Shown here in pieces: positions 1 to 10,321 of a DNA stretch of 64,000 bases. The stretch spans positions 1 to 64,000 of the forward strand of contig SKTZ01000021.1 of NCBI GenBank assembly GCA_007122335.1, given 5' to 3'. Below the pieces are notes generated by a model, which made no database searches, had not been told where the DNA came from, and saw only the letters and a program-made list of their open reading frames with translations. The stretch comes from Bacillota bacterium (GTDB taxonomy: Bacteria > Bacillota > Halanaerobiia > B1SED10-174). Position 1 is the stretch's first letter. The number at the start of each line of letters is the position of its first letter. A program made the position numbers and the translations under genes.

Positions 1-1
1 T

Positions 2-1750
2 GATAAAAAAGGTTCCCTCCCGGGAATAATTCATGACCGTTCTTCCAGTGGCCAAACTGTTTTTGTGGAACCCCAGGCAGTGGTTGAAATGAATAATAAA
101 CTGGGGAGTCTGGAAAGGGAAGAGGAAGCAGAGATTTACAGGATATTAAAAGACATAACTGCAGATATTGCTGGAAAATCTTCCGAGATTTCCTTTGGCC
201 TTGAAGCGGCAGCCCATCTTGATTTTGTTATGAGTAAAGCTCACCTGGCCCAGGAATATAATTGTTCAGAACCGGAATTAAATTCCCAGGGACCAATTAG
301 ATTAAAATCTGCACGCCATCCCCTTTTGCCTGCAGAAGAAGTTGTCCCCATCGACTTTTCCCTTGGAGATAATTTTAATACCCTGGTAATAACCGGCCCC
401 AATACTGGGGGAAAGACCGTTACCCTTAAAACGGTGGGTTTACTCTGCCTTATGGCTCAGTCTGGCCTGCTTATCCCAGTAGATAAGGGTAGCGAAGTGG
501 GGATTTTTGCCGGAATTTTTGCCGATATTGGTGATGAACAGAGTATTGAACAAAGCCTGAGTACATTTTCTTCCCACCTTACTCAGATTGTTAAGCTCTT
601 AAAAAATGCCCAAAAGGGAGACCTGGTTCTCCTGGATGAAGTAGGTGCGGGAACCGACCCGGAAGAAGGAGCTGCTCTGGCAATGGCCCTTCTCCAACAC
701 CTGCACGGCAAGGGGATTTTAACAATTGCTACCACCCATTATACCGAATTAAAAGCTTTCGCCTATACCCATGATGGAATTGAAAATGCTGCAGTGGAAT
801 TTAATGTAGAAACTCTTTCGCCTACCTATCGCTTGATGATAGGTGTGCCAGGAAGGAGTAACGCCCTTGCCATTGCAGCCCGGCTGGGACTTTCCGAGGG
901 TATTATCACTCAGGCAAAAACCTTTATTGGGGAACAGCGCTCCAATGTTGAGGGAATGATCAGTCGAATCGAAAAAGAAGAGTATGCAATTCTGGAGAAA
1001 AAGGAATCATTACAAATAGAAAAAGAAAAACTGGAAAAAGAACTTTCCCAAATTAAACGGGAGAGGACTGAGCTGGCTGAAAAACATGACAAAATGGTTA
1101 GCGACTTTTCCCAAAGGGCGCAGGAAATAATTGAGGAAATTAAACAAGAAGGCAGCAAATTATTAAAGGAAATTAGAAAATATTCTGGACCTGCAGGAGA
1201 TCGAATGGCCAATGAATTCAACCTTGCATTAAAAGCCCAGGAAGAGAAGATCCTGGAATTAACAAGGGTTAAAGACAGGGCGCGAAAAGAAAGAGAACCT
1301 CTGGAGGTAAAACCCGGCCAGAAGGTTAAAATAGCTTCTTTAAATCAGGAAGGGGTTGTTTTGAGCGAAAAAGAAGATCAGGTTAATGTCCAGGCCGGGG
1401 TTATGAAAGTCTGGGTGGATAAAAAGGACCTGCTCCCCATAAAAGAAGAGGAAGGGGATGTTCCCAGGACCTCCCAGAGATACAAAAAATCGAAATCCCA
1501 GACCATTAGACAAACTCTTGATCTTAGAGGCATGCGCTGGGAAGAAGGAAGAGAAGAAGCAGATAAATACCTGGACGACGCCTATCTCGCGGGTTTAAAA
1601 AGAGTAGAAATTATTCATGGAAAGGGAACTGGAGCTCTTCGCCAGGGGATACACGAACTCCTTGAAGGCCATCACCATGTAGCGGGTTACCGCTTGGGAG
1701 GAGAAGGTGAAGGTGGCGATGGAGTAACAATAGTTGAATTAAGGACATAA
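2..1750 (+). CDS. mutS2: Endonuclease MutS2, 5' partial
   Basis: Frame is open to the window start (DKKGSLPGIIHDRSSSGQTVFVEP). Walker A TGPNTGGKTVTLKT; LLDEVGAGTDPEEGAALA; C-terminal Smr domain (LDLRGMRWEEGREEADKYLDDAYLAGLKRVEIIHGKGTGALRQGIHELL). Confidence 0.96.
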   Translation, partial: DKKGSLPGIIHDRSSSGQTVFVEPQAVVEMNNKLGSLEREEEAEIYRILKDITADIAGKSSEISFGLEAAAHLDFVMSKAHLAQEYNCSEPELNSQGPIRLKSARHPLLPAEEVVPIDFSLGDNFNTLVITGPNTGGKTVTLKTVGLLCLMAQSGLLIPVDKGSEVGIFAGIFADIGDEQSIEQSLSTFSSHLTQIVKLLKNAQKGDLVLLDEVGAGTDPEEGAALAMALLQHLHGKGILTIATTHYTELKAFAYTHDGIENAAVEFNVETLSPTYRLMIGVPGRSNALAIAARLGLSEGIITQAKTFIGEQRSNVEGMISRIEKEEYAILEKKESLQIEKEKLEKELSQIKRERTELAEKHDKMVSDFSQRAQEIIEEIKQEGSKLLKEIRKYSGPAGDRMANEFNLALKAQEEKILELTRVKDRARKEREPLEVKPGQKVKIASLNQEGVVLSEKEDQVNVQAGVMKVWVDKKDLLPIKEEEGDVPRTSQRYKKSKSQTIRQTLDLRGMRWEEGREEADKYLDDAYLAGLKRVEIIHGKGTGALRQGIHELLEGHHHVAGYRLGGEGEGGDGVTIVELRT

Positions 1751-1751
1751 A

Positions 1752-1790
1752 AAAACACCTGCAATTCGCTTGAATTGCAGGTGTTTTATT
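1752..1790. terminator. Bidirectional rho-independent terminator between mutS2 and the convergent PBP gene
   Basis: Perfect 16-bp stem AAAACACCTGCAATTC-gctt-GAATTGCAGGTGTTTT, U-rich on both strands. Confidence 0.9.
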
Positions 1791-4211
1791 TTAATCGTCT
1801 GTCCGATCCCACAACCGATCCCATAAACGGTCAATGGCCCCATCATCCTCTTCGGGAGGAGCTTCTTCTTCGGGGCGGGATGAACCGTGCACAAAACAGG
1901 ATTGGGTAGGTTTTTTCTCAAAAATATAATTGCCTTCTTCATCTGTAAGTGGAACCCCGGTACCGGGGTCAAACCTGTGAATGGGCAGCCCATTATCGCC
2001 AACACGAATGCCGGTGTCCATCTGGTAACGTCGGGTTTGCACATTTTCTTGAGGACAGTTAGGAGTCGCGAGAAGGCCGGTTTGCACGTCAACATCTACT
2101 CTTTCAATTGGTTGGTGGAAAGATTCTCTTTCTTCAGGTTCAGTTCCACGAATAAACAATTCTGTTACCTCCCGGGGAGCATAGCTTCCGGGGAGTTTTC
2201 CGGTAAAGGGATCAATGGAAATCTCGATTACATTCCGGGGGCGGTCGGGGAAGTGGGTAACAGGCATTGGTTCAACAGCAGCTCGCATATAACGTCCCCA
2301 GAGTTCAGCAGCAATCCAGCTGCTTAGGGTGACTCCGTAGTTGGGTTCATTGGTCCGGGGATTAATAACAACATTTCCTGAACCATCTGTCTGAGGGAAA
2401 TACTTCATGGGGCGAGGTGAATCTTCTCCGACCCAGACTGCGGTAACCAGATCTGGAGTGTATCCCACAAACCAGGCATCGGTGTAATCGTTTGTAGTTC
2501 CGGTTTTCCCTGCTGTAGGCCGGCCGAGTTCAGCCCGCCAGCCAGTTCCATCTTTGATAACAGATTGAAGCATATTAGTAATTATATAGGATACCCCTTC
2601 ACTTAAAGCAATCTCCGGGGTTGGATTGGCTTCGTAAAGAACGTTACCCCGATTATCTTCAACCTTTAAAATTGCTACGGGTTCTGTTCTGATCCCTCTA
2701 TTGGCAAATACTCCAAAGGCCTGAGCCATTTCCAGGGGCGTAACCCCGCGGGTTAAACCGCCCAGTGCAAGACCCAGGTTCCTGTCTTCAGGCACAAGGC
2801 TTTTTATACCGAGATCCTGGGCCATTCTCAGGGCATTGCTCACCCCAATTTCTGAAAGGGTTTTTACTGCGGCAACGTTGATGGAGTGATTCATTGCTTC
2901 TCTAAGAGTTACCCAACCCCGGTAAACGTCATTAAAGTTCCGGGGCCATGGTGTCGGTTGATCATCTCTTGAAGAAACGGTGTGGCCTGAAAATTCCACT
3001 GTGGGATAGTCCAGAACTACCGATCCAGGACTCAGTCCTTCTTTTACCGCTGCGGAATAAATTATTGGTTTAAAAGCCGATCCTGCCTGTCTGCGACTTT
3101 GAGTTGCTCTGTTCCATTGGTCATCGCCGCGCCCCCCAACCATGGCTTTGATGTGCCCTGTTTTGGGGTCAATAGATATTATTGCAAGCTGGGGTTGATT
3201 AGGATCCCCGGGAAGGTTATCCCTCTGGATTGTGGGCAGAGTTTCATCTTCAAGGGCTTCTTTAACTGTTTTCTCAGCCTGTTCCTGCATCCGATTATCA
3301 AGAGTTGTATAAACTCTAAGCCCTCCCCCGTAAACTACCTGGGGTCCGAACATCTTTAATAACTCATCACGGACATAACGCATAAAATATGGGGCGAATT
3401 CTTCCCGGGCCTGTCCAAGGCCAGCCAGCTCAATAGGTGCTTGGGCTGCCTGATTTGCCTCCTCGGGGGAAATCAAATCTAAATCCAGCATTCGATTTAG
3501 AGTTACCTGCTGGCGAAACCTGGCCTGGTCCATATTAAAATAAGGTGAATGCCTGTTTGGAGCCTGAATAATTCCTACAAGCATTGCGATTTCTGGTAGT
3601 TCAAGTTCCCAGGCATCTTTGCCGAAATACTGGTGGGACGCAGTTTGCACCCCATAAGCAGAGTGCCCCCAGAAAATTTCGTTCAAATAAAATTCCAGGA
3701 TTTCTTCCTTGGTATAGATTCTTTCAAACTGGAGGGCCAGGAACATCTCCTGGATTTTTCTGTAGATTAGTTTATCCTGAGTAAGGTAAACATTACGAGC
3801 AAGCTGCATTGTAATAGTGCTCGCTCCCTGGGCAAAACCACCTTCGCGAATGTCAACCCAGATAGTTCGAACCCAACCTCTCAGGTCAATCCCGGGATGC
3901 TGGAAAAAGCGGGCATCCTCCATGGCCAGAACAGCTTCCTGGAGTTTTTGGGGAATTTGATTCAGGGTGACGTATTCCCTGTTCTCTCTAAACAGACGGT
4001 GGATTAATTCGCCATCAGCATTATAAATGCGGGTTGTTTCAGTAGATTGCCAGTCACCATATGCCGAAACATTGGGTGTGTCACTGATAATATAGGCTCC
4101 GGCGCCGATAGTTAATCCAAAACCGAAGGAAATAAATAAAACTACGGCAATAAAAATGCCCTTTCCGGTTCCCACTTTTTTCTTGGGCTGGTTTTTTTTC
4201 CTAGAAACCAC
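1791..4211 (-). CDS. Class A penicillin-binding protein (transglycosylase/transpeptidase, PBP1A family)
   Basis: Single TM near the N-terminus, GT51 motifs (EDARFFQHPGIDLRGW, QGASTITMQLARNVYL), transpeptidase SRRQAGSAFKP and KTGTTNDYTDAWF. The ORF runs to 4334, but a GTG at 4211 with a G-rich SD fits a more typical N-terminus (VVSRKKNQPKKK). Confidence 0.93.
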   Translation of the reverse strand: MVSRKKNQPKKKVGTGKGIFIAVVLFISFGFGLTIGAGAYIISDTPNVSAYGDWQSTETTRIYNADGELIHRLFRENREYVTLNQIPQKLQEAVLAMEDARFFQHPGIDLRGWVRTIWVDIREGGFAQGASTITMQLARNVYLTQDKLIYRKIQEMFLALQFERIYTKEEILEFYLNEIFWGHSAYGVQTASHQYFGKDAWELELPEIAMLVGIIQAPNRHSPYFNMDQARFRQQVTLNRMLDLDLISPEEANQAAQAPIELAGLGQAREEFAPYFMRYVRDELLKMFGPQVVYGGGLRVYTTLDNRMQEQAEKTVKEALEDETLPTIQRDNLPGDPNQPQLAIISIDPKTGHIKAMVGGRGDDQWNRATQSRRQAGSAFKPIIYSAAVKEGLSPGSVVLDYPTVEFSGHTVSSRDDQPTPWPRNFNDVYRGWVTLREAMNHSINVAAVKTLSEIGVSNALRMAQDLGIKSLVPEDRNLGLALGGLTRGVTPLEMAQAFGVFANRGIRTEPVAILKVEDNRGNVLYEANPTPEIALSEGVSYIITNMLQSVIKDGTGWRAELGRPTAGKTGTTNDYTDAWFVGYTPDLVTAVWVGEDSPRPMKYFPQTDGSGNVVINPRTNEPNYGVTLSSWIAAELWGRYMRAAVEPMPVTHFPDRPRNVIEISIDPFTGKLPGSYAPREVTELFIRGTEPEERESFHQPIERVDVDVQTGLLATPNCPQENVQTRRYQMDTGIRVGDNGLPIHRFDPGTGVPLTDEEGNYIFEKKPTQSCFVHGSSRPEEEAPPEEDDGAIDRLWDRLWDRTDD

Positions 4212-4377
4212 TTGCCAGACCCCCTTCCACATCGTCATTATAACATATAAAACCGGGGATAGGTAGATTAAAATTTCAACTTGTTCAGGGGATTTAGCTG
4301 TGGTAAAATATACACAATAAAATAAATGCCACATCTCCGTCTGAGTGGCGGAGTTTATTATTTGGGAGGTGGCTTTT

Positions 4378-5595
4378 TTGGCCTGGCAGGAAAGTTTACG
4401 ATTACTTAAACAGGGAACAAATGAAATAATTGGGGAAGAAGATCTTGTAGAAAAATTAAAAAGGGCAGATTCTGGGGGACCACCCCTGAGGGTTAAGCTT
4501 GGGCTAGATCCAACAGCACCAGATATCCATATTGGTCATACCGTACCCCTCAGGAAAATGAGGGAATTTCAGGATTTAGGTCACGAAGCTTACCTGATCA
4601 TTGGGGATTTTACTGGGCGGATTGGAGACCCCTCTCAAAAATCAGAAACAAGGAAACAATTAACCACAGAGGAAGTAATGCAAAACGCCCGTACTTACCA
4701 GGAGCAATTCCGAAAAATTCTCGACCCGGAAAAGACTCACCTTGTTTTTAATAGTGACTGGTTTTCTAAATGGACCCCAGAAGAATTTTTGACCCTGGCC
4801 TCCAAATATACAGTAGCCCGGATGCTGGAGAGGGATGACTTTGAGCAAAGGTATAGGGAAGGGAAACCTATTTCCATTCTCGAGTTTTTCTACCCTTTAC
4901 TGCAGGGTTATGATTCCATTGCAATTAAAGCAGATGTAGAACTTGGAGGAACAGACCAGAAATTTAACCTTCTGGTGGGGCGACAGTTACAAAAGGAATA
5001 TGGACAGAACCCCCAGGCACTGATTATGACTCCCCTGCTCGAAGGTACAGATGGTGTTCAGAAGATGAGCAAATCTCTCAATAATTATATTGGAATTAAT
5101 GAAACTCCCGGAGAAATATATGGAAAGACCATGTCCATTTCTGATGATTTATTGAAAAGCTATATAACCCTCACAACCGACCTCCGGGGCCAGAAACTTG
5201 ATCAGTACCTTGCCGATTTGGAAAATAATAAAATACCTCCGCTGGAGGCAAAAAAATTCCTGGCCCGCCGGCTGGTTGAAATGTACCATGACCAAGAAGC
5301 TGCTTTAAAAGCAGAACAGGAATTTACCAAAGTTTTCTCCCGGGGAAATCTTCCCGAAGATATTCCTGAAAAAGAAATTGATGGTGAGTGGTTGAATGAA
5401 AATGGCGAGATAAGGCTGGTTCATCTCCTGTCTCATTTAGAGATGGTTAACAGCAACAGCGAAGGAAGGCGTCTGGTCAAACAGGGAGGGGTTTACATTG
5501 ATGAGGAAAGGGTTGAGGATCCCAATCAGGCAATTAAACCCCAAGCAGGAATGATTGTCCGGGTAGGAAAAAGGAAATTTTCCCGCCTGAAATAG
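4378..5595 (+). CDS. tyrS: Tyrosyl-tRNA synthetase
   Basis: LGLDPTAPDIHIGHTVPLRK, GGTDQKFNLLVGRQLQ, KMSKS, C-terminal S4 domain. TTG start at 4378 preceded by GGGAGGT; the ORF track starts at 4345. Confidence 0.93.
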   Translation: MAWQESLRLLKQGTNEIIGEEDLVEKLKRADSGGPPLRVKLGLDPTAPDIHIGHTVPLRKMREFQDLGHEAYLIIGDFTGRIGDPSQKSETRKQLTTEEVMQNARTYQEQFRKILDPEKTHLVFNSDWFSKWTPEEFLTLASKYTVARMLERDDFEQRYREGKPISILEFFYPLLQGYDSIAIKADVELGGTDQKFNLLVGRQLQKEYGQNPQALIMTPLLEGTDGVQKMSKSLNNYIGINETPGEIYGKTMSISDDLLKSYITLTTDLRGQKLDQYLADLENNKIPPLEAKKFLARRLVEMYHDQEAALKAEQEFTKVFSRGNLPEDIPEKEIDGEWLNENGEIRLVHLLSHLEMVNSNSEGRRLVKQGGVYIDEERVEDPNQAIKPQAGMIVRVGKRKFSRLK

Positions 5596-5610
5596 CTGAA
5601 TTAAAGAAAA

Positions 5611-5640
5611 AAAGGTCGTCTGTAAAGACGGCCTTTTCCA
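5611..5640 (+). terminator. Rho-independent terminator after tyrS
   Basis: AAAGGTCGTCT-gtaa-AGACGGCCTTTT. Confidence 0.8.
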
Positions 5641-5731
5641 TGAAAAAGACGGTGGGTGGAAAGGTTTTTAACCCCTTGGAGAAAAGGGATTTTGAGAAAG
5701 GTGGGGAATTTTAAAACAAGGAGGTGAATTT

Positions 5732-6847
5732 ATGGGAAAAAATAAAGCCCTTTATATACTCATAGGTCTTTTCATTGTTGGGGTCCTTTTAATTGCTTTA
5801 TTTTACCTGGAAAGGGAACCCGATTCCTTTGTCCTGACTCCCCCCTGGGAAGGAGAAATAAAAGAGGTTTTTTGGATTGATAATAATAATTTACTAATAA
5901 CTTTGATTTCCCGCGAGGGGGAGGGCGAAACGGAATCCCGAATTTATCAACTGGATCCGTTTAACGATGAGGCCACTGAAATTTTTTCCTCTCGGGGCTG
6001 GCGCCTTGACCTGGAAATCCTTGATTTTACCAAAGAGAAAGACCTTATTGCAATAAAAGACGGGGACAAAATTAAAATAATAAATTTTGCAGGGGAAACT
6101 CAATTCAGTATTGAAGAGGCAGGGACAAATGCCCAGGCCTATTTTTCCCCGGATTTGGAAAGAATGGCTTTTACTACATTTGCTGAATGGGAATTACCAA
6201 CCAATGCGTTTGTCCTGGATTTGCAAACCTGGGAATTTGACCAGCTGACAGATTATGAGTTTGGGCAGAACTATAAAACGGGGAAGATTGGCTGGGACCA
6301 AGCTGGTAATTTTTATTTCGTTGAAGAATTCGCCTTTGGGACCTTAACTATTGGGGGCCAGAGATTATTTTCAATTGAAGCCGGTCAGGAAAAAGAACTT
6401 TTCTGGGAAGTCCCGGGAGCAGAGCAGGTAATTGGTTTTAGTTTCCTGGAAAATTCCGAGCTCTTGTGTTTCTTTGTTGAGTGGGATGATGCTGCAATGG
6501 AAACCCAGTTGTTCCTCGGCCGTTTTGATGCAGCTCGGAATCAAAAAGATTGGATTATGGCTCTGGATAGTATGGGAGACAGGGAATTATGGAAAGAAAT
6601 AAAACCCGGTTATCCTACTGAGGGGGAAGTTATTGATGAAACAATTTGGGTTACCGGGATCAAAGGTGGGGAAGCTTTCCAAATTCTCCAGTTAGACCTT
6701 GGTTCGGGTGAGATAAAGCAGGAAATTTCTCAGGCGGGTTCGCCCAGAATTTCTCCTGATAAAGAGTGGATGGTCTTCTATGATTTCTCCGCGGATGAAC
6801 CTCTTTTAAAGGTTGGGCCCTTGACAAACTCCGGTAATTTGAGGTAA
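5732..6847 (+). CDS. Membrane-anchored beta-propeller-like hypothetical protein
   Basis: N-terminal TM (ALYILIGLFIVGVLLIALFYL), then WD/TolB-like repeats (YFSPDLERMAFTTF, RISPDKEWMVFYDF). SD aaggaggtg. Confidence 0.6.
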   Translation: MGKNKALYILIGLFIVGVLLIALFYLEREPDSFVLTPPWEGEIKEVFWIDNNNLLITLISREGEGETESRIYQLDPFNDEATEIFSSRGWRLDLEILDFTKEKDLIAIKDGDKIKIINFAGETQFSIEEAGTNAQAYFSPDLERMAFTTFAEWELPTNAFVLDLQTWEFDQLTDYEFGQNYKTGKIGWDQAGNFYFVEEFAFGTLTIGGQRLFSIEAGQEKELFWEVPGAEQVIGFSFLENSELLCFFVEWDDAAMETQLFLGRFDAARNQKDWIMALDSMGDRELWKEIKPGYPTEGEVIDETIWVTGIKGGEAFQILQLDLGSGEIKQEISQAGSPRISPDKEWMVFYDFSADEPLLKVGPLTNSGNLR

Positions 6848-6859
6848 TATTGTGCTAAG

Positions 6860-7080
6860 TTAAAAGCGTTGAAGGGAATGAAGGTCGAGAAAAGTTCTCA
6901 CAGAGAGGAACCGGTTGGTGCGAGGTTCTGGCTTTTCCGGTCAAGCCCTCCCGGAGCTGCAGAGCAGAAAGCTGCCGTTTGGGTTGCGTTAAAACCTTTG
7001 AGGCTTCTGGATTCAGAAGTGAAACAGGGTGGTACCGCGGGAAAGTCCTCGCCCCTGAACAGGGAAGGACTTTTTTTGTA
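6860..7080 (+). promoter_or_regulatory. T-box leader of alaS (alanine), putative GCC specifier at 6945-6947
   Basis: T-box sequence AGGGTGGTACCGCGG at 7026-7040; AGAGAGG...GGTTGGTGCGAG distal-loop motifs; GCC upstream of CTCCCGGAGC; terminator GTCCTcgcCCCTGaaCAGGGaAGGACTTTTTTT. Confidence 0.92.
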
Positions 7081-7103
7081 TCTAAAAACAGGGGGTTTTA
7101 GCA

Positions 7104-9755
7104 ATGAAAAAATTGACTGGTTCTGAAATTAGAAAACAGTTTTTGGATTTTTTCTCAGAAAAAGACCATTTAATCTGGGAAAGCGCTCCACTGATGCCAC
7201 AGGATGACCCAACCCTGCTGTGGATAAATGCAGGGATGACACCATTAAAACCTTTTTTTGATGGAAGTAAAAAACCTCCCCATCCCAGGATGGCAACTGT
7301 GCAAAAATGCATCAGGACCAATGATATTGAAAATGTAGGAAGAACTCTTCGCCACCACACTTTTTTGGAAATGCTGGGCAATTTTTCTTTTGGGGATTAT
7401 TTTAAAAAAGAAGCCATCAGGTGGGCCTGGGAATTCTTCACAGAAAAACTGGAAATGGATCCGGGTAGATTGTGGGTCTCAGTTTACGAAGAAGACCAGG
7501 AGGCATTTGAAATCTGGCGGAATGAAATCGGTGTTCCTGCTGAAAAAATTGCCTTTTTAGGGAAAGAGGATAATTTCTGGGAAATAGGACTTGGGCCCTG
7601 TGGACCCTGCAGTGAAATCCACTGGGATCGAGGAGAAGAATACAGCTGCGGAAGTGAATGCACTCTGGGTTGTGACTGTGATAGATTCCTGGAATTGTGG
7701 AATTTAGTTTTTACCCAGTTCGATAAAAAAGAAGACGGGTCCTACAAAACCTTACCGGCTAAAAATATTGACACCGGACTCGGTTTGGAAAGAATTGCCT
7801 CGGTTTTGCAGGAAACCCCCAGCAATTACGAGACTGATTTGTTCCTACCTTATATTAAGTTTCTTGAGGAAAAGTCAGGGTTAAATTATGAAAAAAGTGA
7901 AGGGAAAGAAAAAATGGCTTTCCGGGTAATTGCTGACCATATCCGGGGAATTTCTTTTGCCCTTGCAGATGGAGCCCTGCCTTCCAATGAAGGAAGGGGT
8001 TATGTTATCCGCAGAATCTTAAGGCGGGCTTCAAGATTTGGGCGCCATTTAGGATTAACTGAACCTTTCCTGCACGAAATGGTTCCCCTGGTTAAAAAAG
8101 TAATGGGAGAAGCATACTCGGAACTTGGAGATAAAGATGATTATATTGCTCAAATAACCCTGATCGAAGAAGAACGTTTCCTGGAAACCATTGAGCAGGG
8201 TCTTGAAATTCTGGAAGGGTATATAGATAATCTCCGGGAAGAAAGGAAAAAAATATTAGACGGGAAAGATGCTTTTAGATTATACGATACATTCGGTTTC
8301 CCAATTGATCTCACCAGGGATGAACTCCAGGAAGAGGGTTTTGAAGTCGATGAGGATGGTTTTAGGAAAGAAATGCAAAAACAAAGGGAGCGAGCACGGC
8401 AGGCACGTGCTCACAAATCCCTCGGTTTTGGAGAAAGAAAAGACAAAGAACTGGAGAAACTGGCCCAAAAAGTAAAGCCAACAGAATTTACCGGTTACGA
8501 AAAACTTGTTCAAAAAGGAAAAGTATTAAAAATTATTGCTTCTGCTGGAGAAAGAGAAAAAATTCAGGAAGGCCAAAAAGGGCTTTTGCTGGTTGATAGA
8601 ACTCCTTTTTATCCGGAGGGAGGAGGGCAGGTTGGTGATAAAGGTAATTTCTTTGCCCCTGGGATTAAAGGGAAGATAAGCAATACCCATCAATACCACG
8701 AATTGATTTTCCATGAAATTGAACTGGAAAAAGGAATAATTAAGGTTGACGATCAGGTTGAACTTAAAGTCGATGAGGAAAAAAGGAGGGCGACGGCGCG
8801 TAATCATACCGCTACCCACCTTGTTCACCAGGCTCTACGCAAAGTGCTGGGAACCCATGTTCAGCAGGCAGGTTCTCTGGTGGACCCGGAAAGGCTCCGC
8901 TTTGATTTTTCTCATTTCAAAGCCCTGAACTCTGGAGAAATTGAGGCGCTTGAGGAAGAAGTAAACAAGCAGGTTCTGAAGAATTTAACTGTAAAAGCCG
9001 AACACATGTCTCTGGTTGAGGCCCGGGAAAGAGGGGCCCTGGCGATTTTTGAGGAGAAATATCAATCCCAAGTCCGCTTAATAAATATAGGACCGGGTTA
9101 CAGCCAGGAACTCTGTGGAGGAACTCACCTGCAGGCAACTGGAGAAATGGGCCCTTTCAAGATTATTTCAGAAACAGGAATTGCAGCTGGTGTTAGGAGA
9201 ATTGAAGCAATCACGGGCTTTAATACCCTCAATTATTTTTCGGATCAGGAGAAGCGAATTCATAAGCTTTCCGGCCAACTAAAAGCCAAACCTGATGAAA
9301 TAGAAAGAAGGCTTGAACAACTGCTGAAAGAAAAGGAAGAACTTCAGGAAAAACTCAAAAAAGCCCAGAGTTATTCCCTGGCAGATCAGGCTCGTGACCT
9401 TGCAGGAAGGAAAGAGGAAATAAACGGGGTCCAGGTTATCCGCCAAATAGTCCAGGTTGATGGCCCCAATGAAATGCGACAACTGGGAGATATGATCAGG
9501 GACAGGCTATCCAGTGGAGTAATTTTCCTTGCAGCCGAACAAAAAGGAAAGGGGCAGCTTCTGCTAATGGTGACTCCTGATCTGGTTCAGGAGAAAAACA
9601 TCCATGCAGGCAGGTTGGTGGGAAAATTGGCCAAGATTATTGGCGGTGGTGGAGGCGGTCGTCCCGACATGGCCCAGGCTGGAGGCCCAGAACCCGAAAA
9701 AATTGGCTTGGCTCTGGCTGAACTGGAAACCTTTCTCCAGAATGAAAAGGAATAG
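7104..9755 (+). CDS. alaS: Alanyl-tRNA synthetase
   Basis: N-terminal GSEIRKQFLDFFSEKDHL, RNHTATHLVHQALRKVLG editing motif, CGGTHLQATGEMGPF, GGGGGGRPDMAQAGG. Confidence 0.98.
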   Translation: MKKLTGSEIRKQFLDFFSEKDHLIWESAPLMPQDDPTLLWINAGMTPLKPFFDGSKKPPHPRMATVQKCIRTNDIENVGRTLRHHTFLEMLGNFSFGDYFKKEAIRWAWEFFTEKLEMDPGRLWVSVYEEDQEAFEIWRNEIGVPAEKIAFLGKEDNFWEIGLGPCGPCSEIHWDRGEEYSCGSECTLGCDCDRFLELWNLVFTQFDKKEDGSYKTLPAKNIDTGLGLERIASVLQETPSNYETDLFLPYIKFLEEKSGLNYEKSEGKEKMAFRVIADHIRGISFALADGALPSNEGRGYVIRRILRRASRFGRHLGLTEPFLHEMVPLVKKVMGEAYSELGDKDDYIAQITLIEEERFLETIEQGLEILEGYIDNLREERKKILDGKDAFRLYDTFGFPIDLTRDELQEEGFEVDEDGFRKEMQKQRERARQARAHKSLGFGERKDKELEKLAQKVKPTEFTGYEKLVQKGKVLKIIASAGEREKIQEGQKGLLLVDRTPFYPEGGGQVGDKGNFFAPGIKGKISNTHQYHELIFHEIELEKGIIKVDDQVELKVDEEKRRATARNHTATHLVHQALRKVLGTHVQQAGSLVDPERLRFDFSHFKALNSGEIEALEEEVNKQVLKNLTVKAEHMSLVEARERGALAIFEEKYQSQVRLINIGPGYSQELCGGTHLQATGEMGPFKIISETGIAAGVRRIEAITGFNTLNYFSDQEKRIHKLSGQLKAKPDEIERRLEQLLKEKEELQEKLKKAQSYSLADQARDLAGRKEEINGVQVIRQIVQVDGPNEMRQLGDMIRDRLSSGVIFLAAEQKGKGQLLLMVTPDLVQEKNIHAGRLVGKLAKIIGGGGGGRPDMAQAGGPEPEKIGLALAELETFLQNEKE

Positions 9756-9804
9756 CGAAAGGAATAACGAATAATACTGGTAAGAAATAAAATGGAGGAG
9801 AGAG

Positions 9805-10071
9805 GTGGAGAAGATGCAGGAAAACAATCAGGAAACAAGAAAATTCAAGGTGGACAAAGAAGAAGTGCGGAAGGCGTCTCAGGTCCTCCGAGAAGTATAT
9901 GCAGCCCTGCGGGAAAAAGGATATAACCCAATCAATCAAATTGTGGGGTACATTCTTTCTGGTGATCCTGCGTATATAACCAGCTATAAAAATGCTCGGA
10001 CCCTAATCAGGACGCTGGAAAGAGACGAATTAATTGAAGAACTTGTAAGGTCCTACCTTGAGGATAAGTAG
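9805..10071 (+). CDS. ireB: IreB family (UPF0297) protein
   Basis: [72 protein letters not shown]; located between alaS and ruvX as usual. Confidence 0.95.
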   Translation: MEKMQENNQETRKFKVDKEEVRKASQVLREVYAALREKGYNPINQIVGYILSGDPAYITSYKNARTLIRTLERDELIEELVRSYLEDK

Positions 10072-10087
10072 GTCAATAATTTTTCCC

Positions 10088-10200
10088 GTAAGCCCGATAA
10101 AACCAGTCCAACCTTTGTAGGGGTTAGAGGGATAATGCTGCTCTGGAACCGGTGGGAGCACTTTATGGGTTTCGCACTGGATTCGGGGCTCTTATTTTTC
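10088..10200 (+). ncRNA. Candidate structured RNA of unknown class, or ruvX leader
   Basis: Closing stem TAAGCCCGA/TCGGGGCTCTTA plus inner hairpins AACC..GGTT and CCGGTG..CACTGG, ending in CTTATTTTTCC. By-eye folding only. Confidence 0.3.
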
Positions 10201-10321
10201 CAGGTCACAAATTCCTCCAGGATTTTTCTTTTTTGGGCAGAAGAAAGATTATGGCAGACAAAAAGTAGGATAGTAAAATAATGAACTTAATAATTTCCCG
10301 GTTGTATTAAAAATAGAAAGG

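Noticed and set aside
1887-2327. 146-aa + strand ORF inside the PBP gene
   Set aside because: Antisense shadow of a well-supported CDS; no SD, no recognisable domain.
4335-4377. T-box or riboswitch upstream of tyrS
   Set aside because: Only a short CTCCG/CGGAG hairpin; no AGGGTGGNACCGCG motif and too little space.
10072-10321. 6S RNA (ssrS)
   Set aside because: Length of the closed structure and absence of a verifiable central bubble; left as unknown structured RNA.
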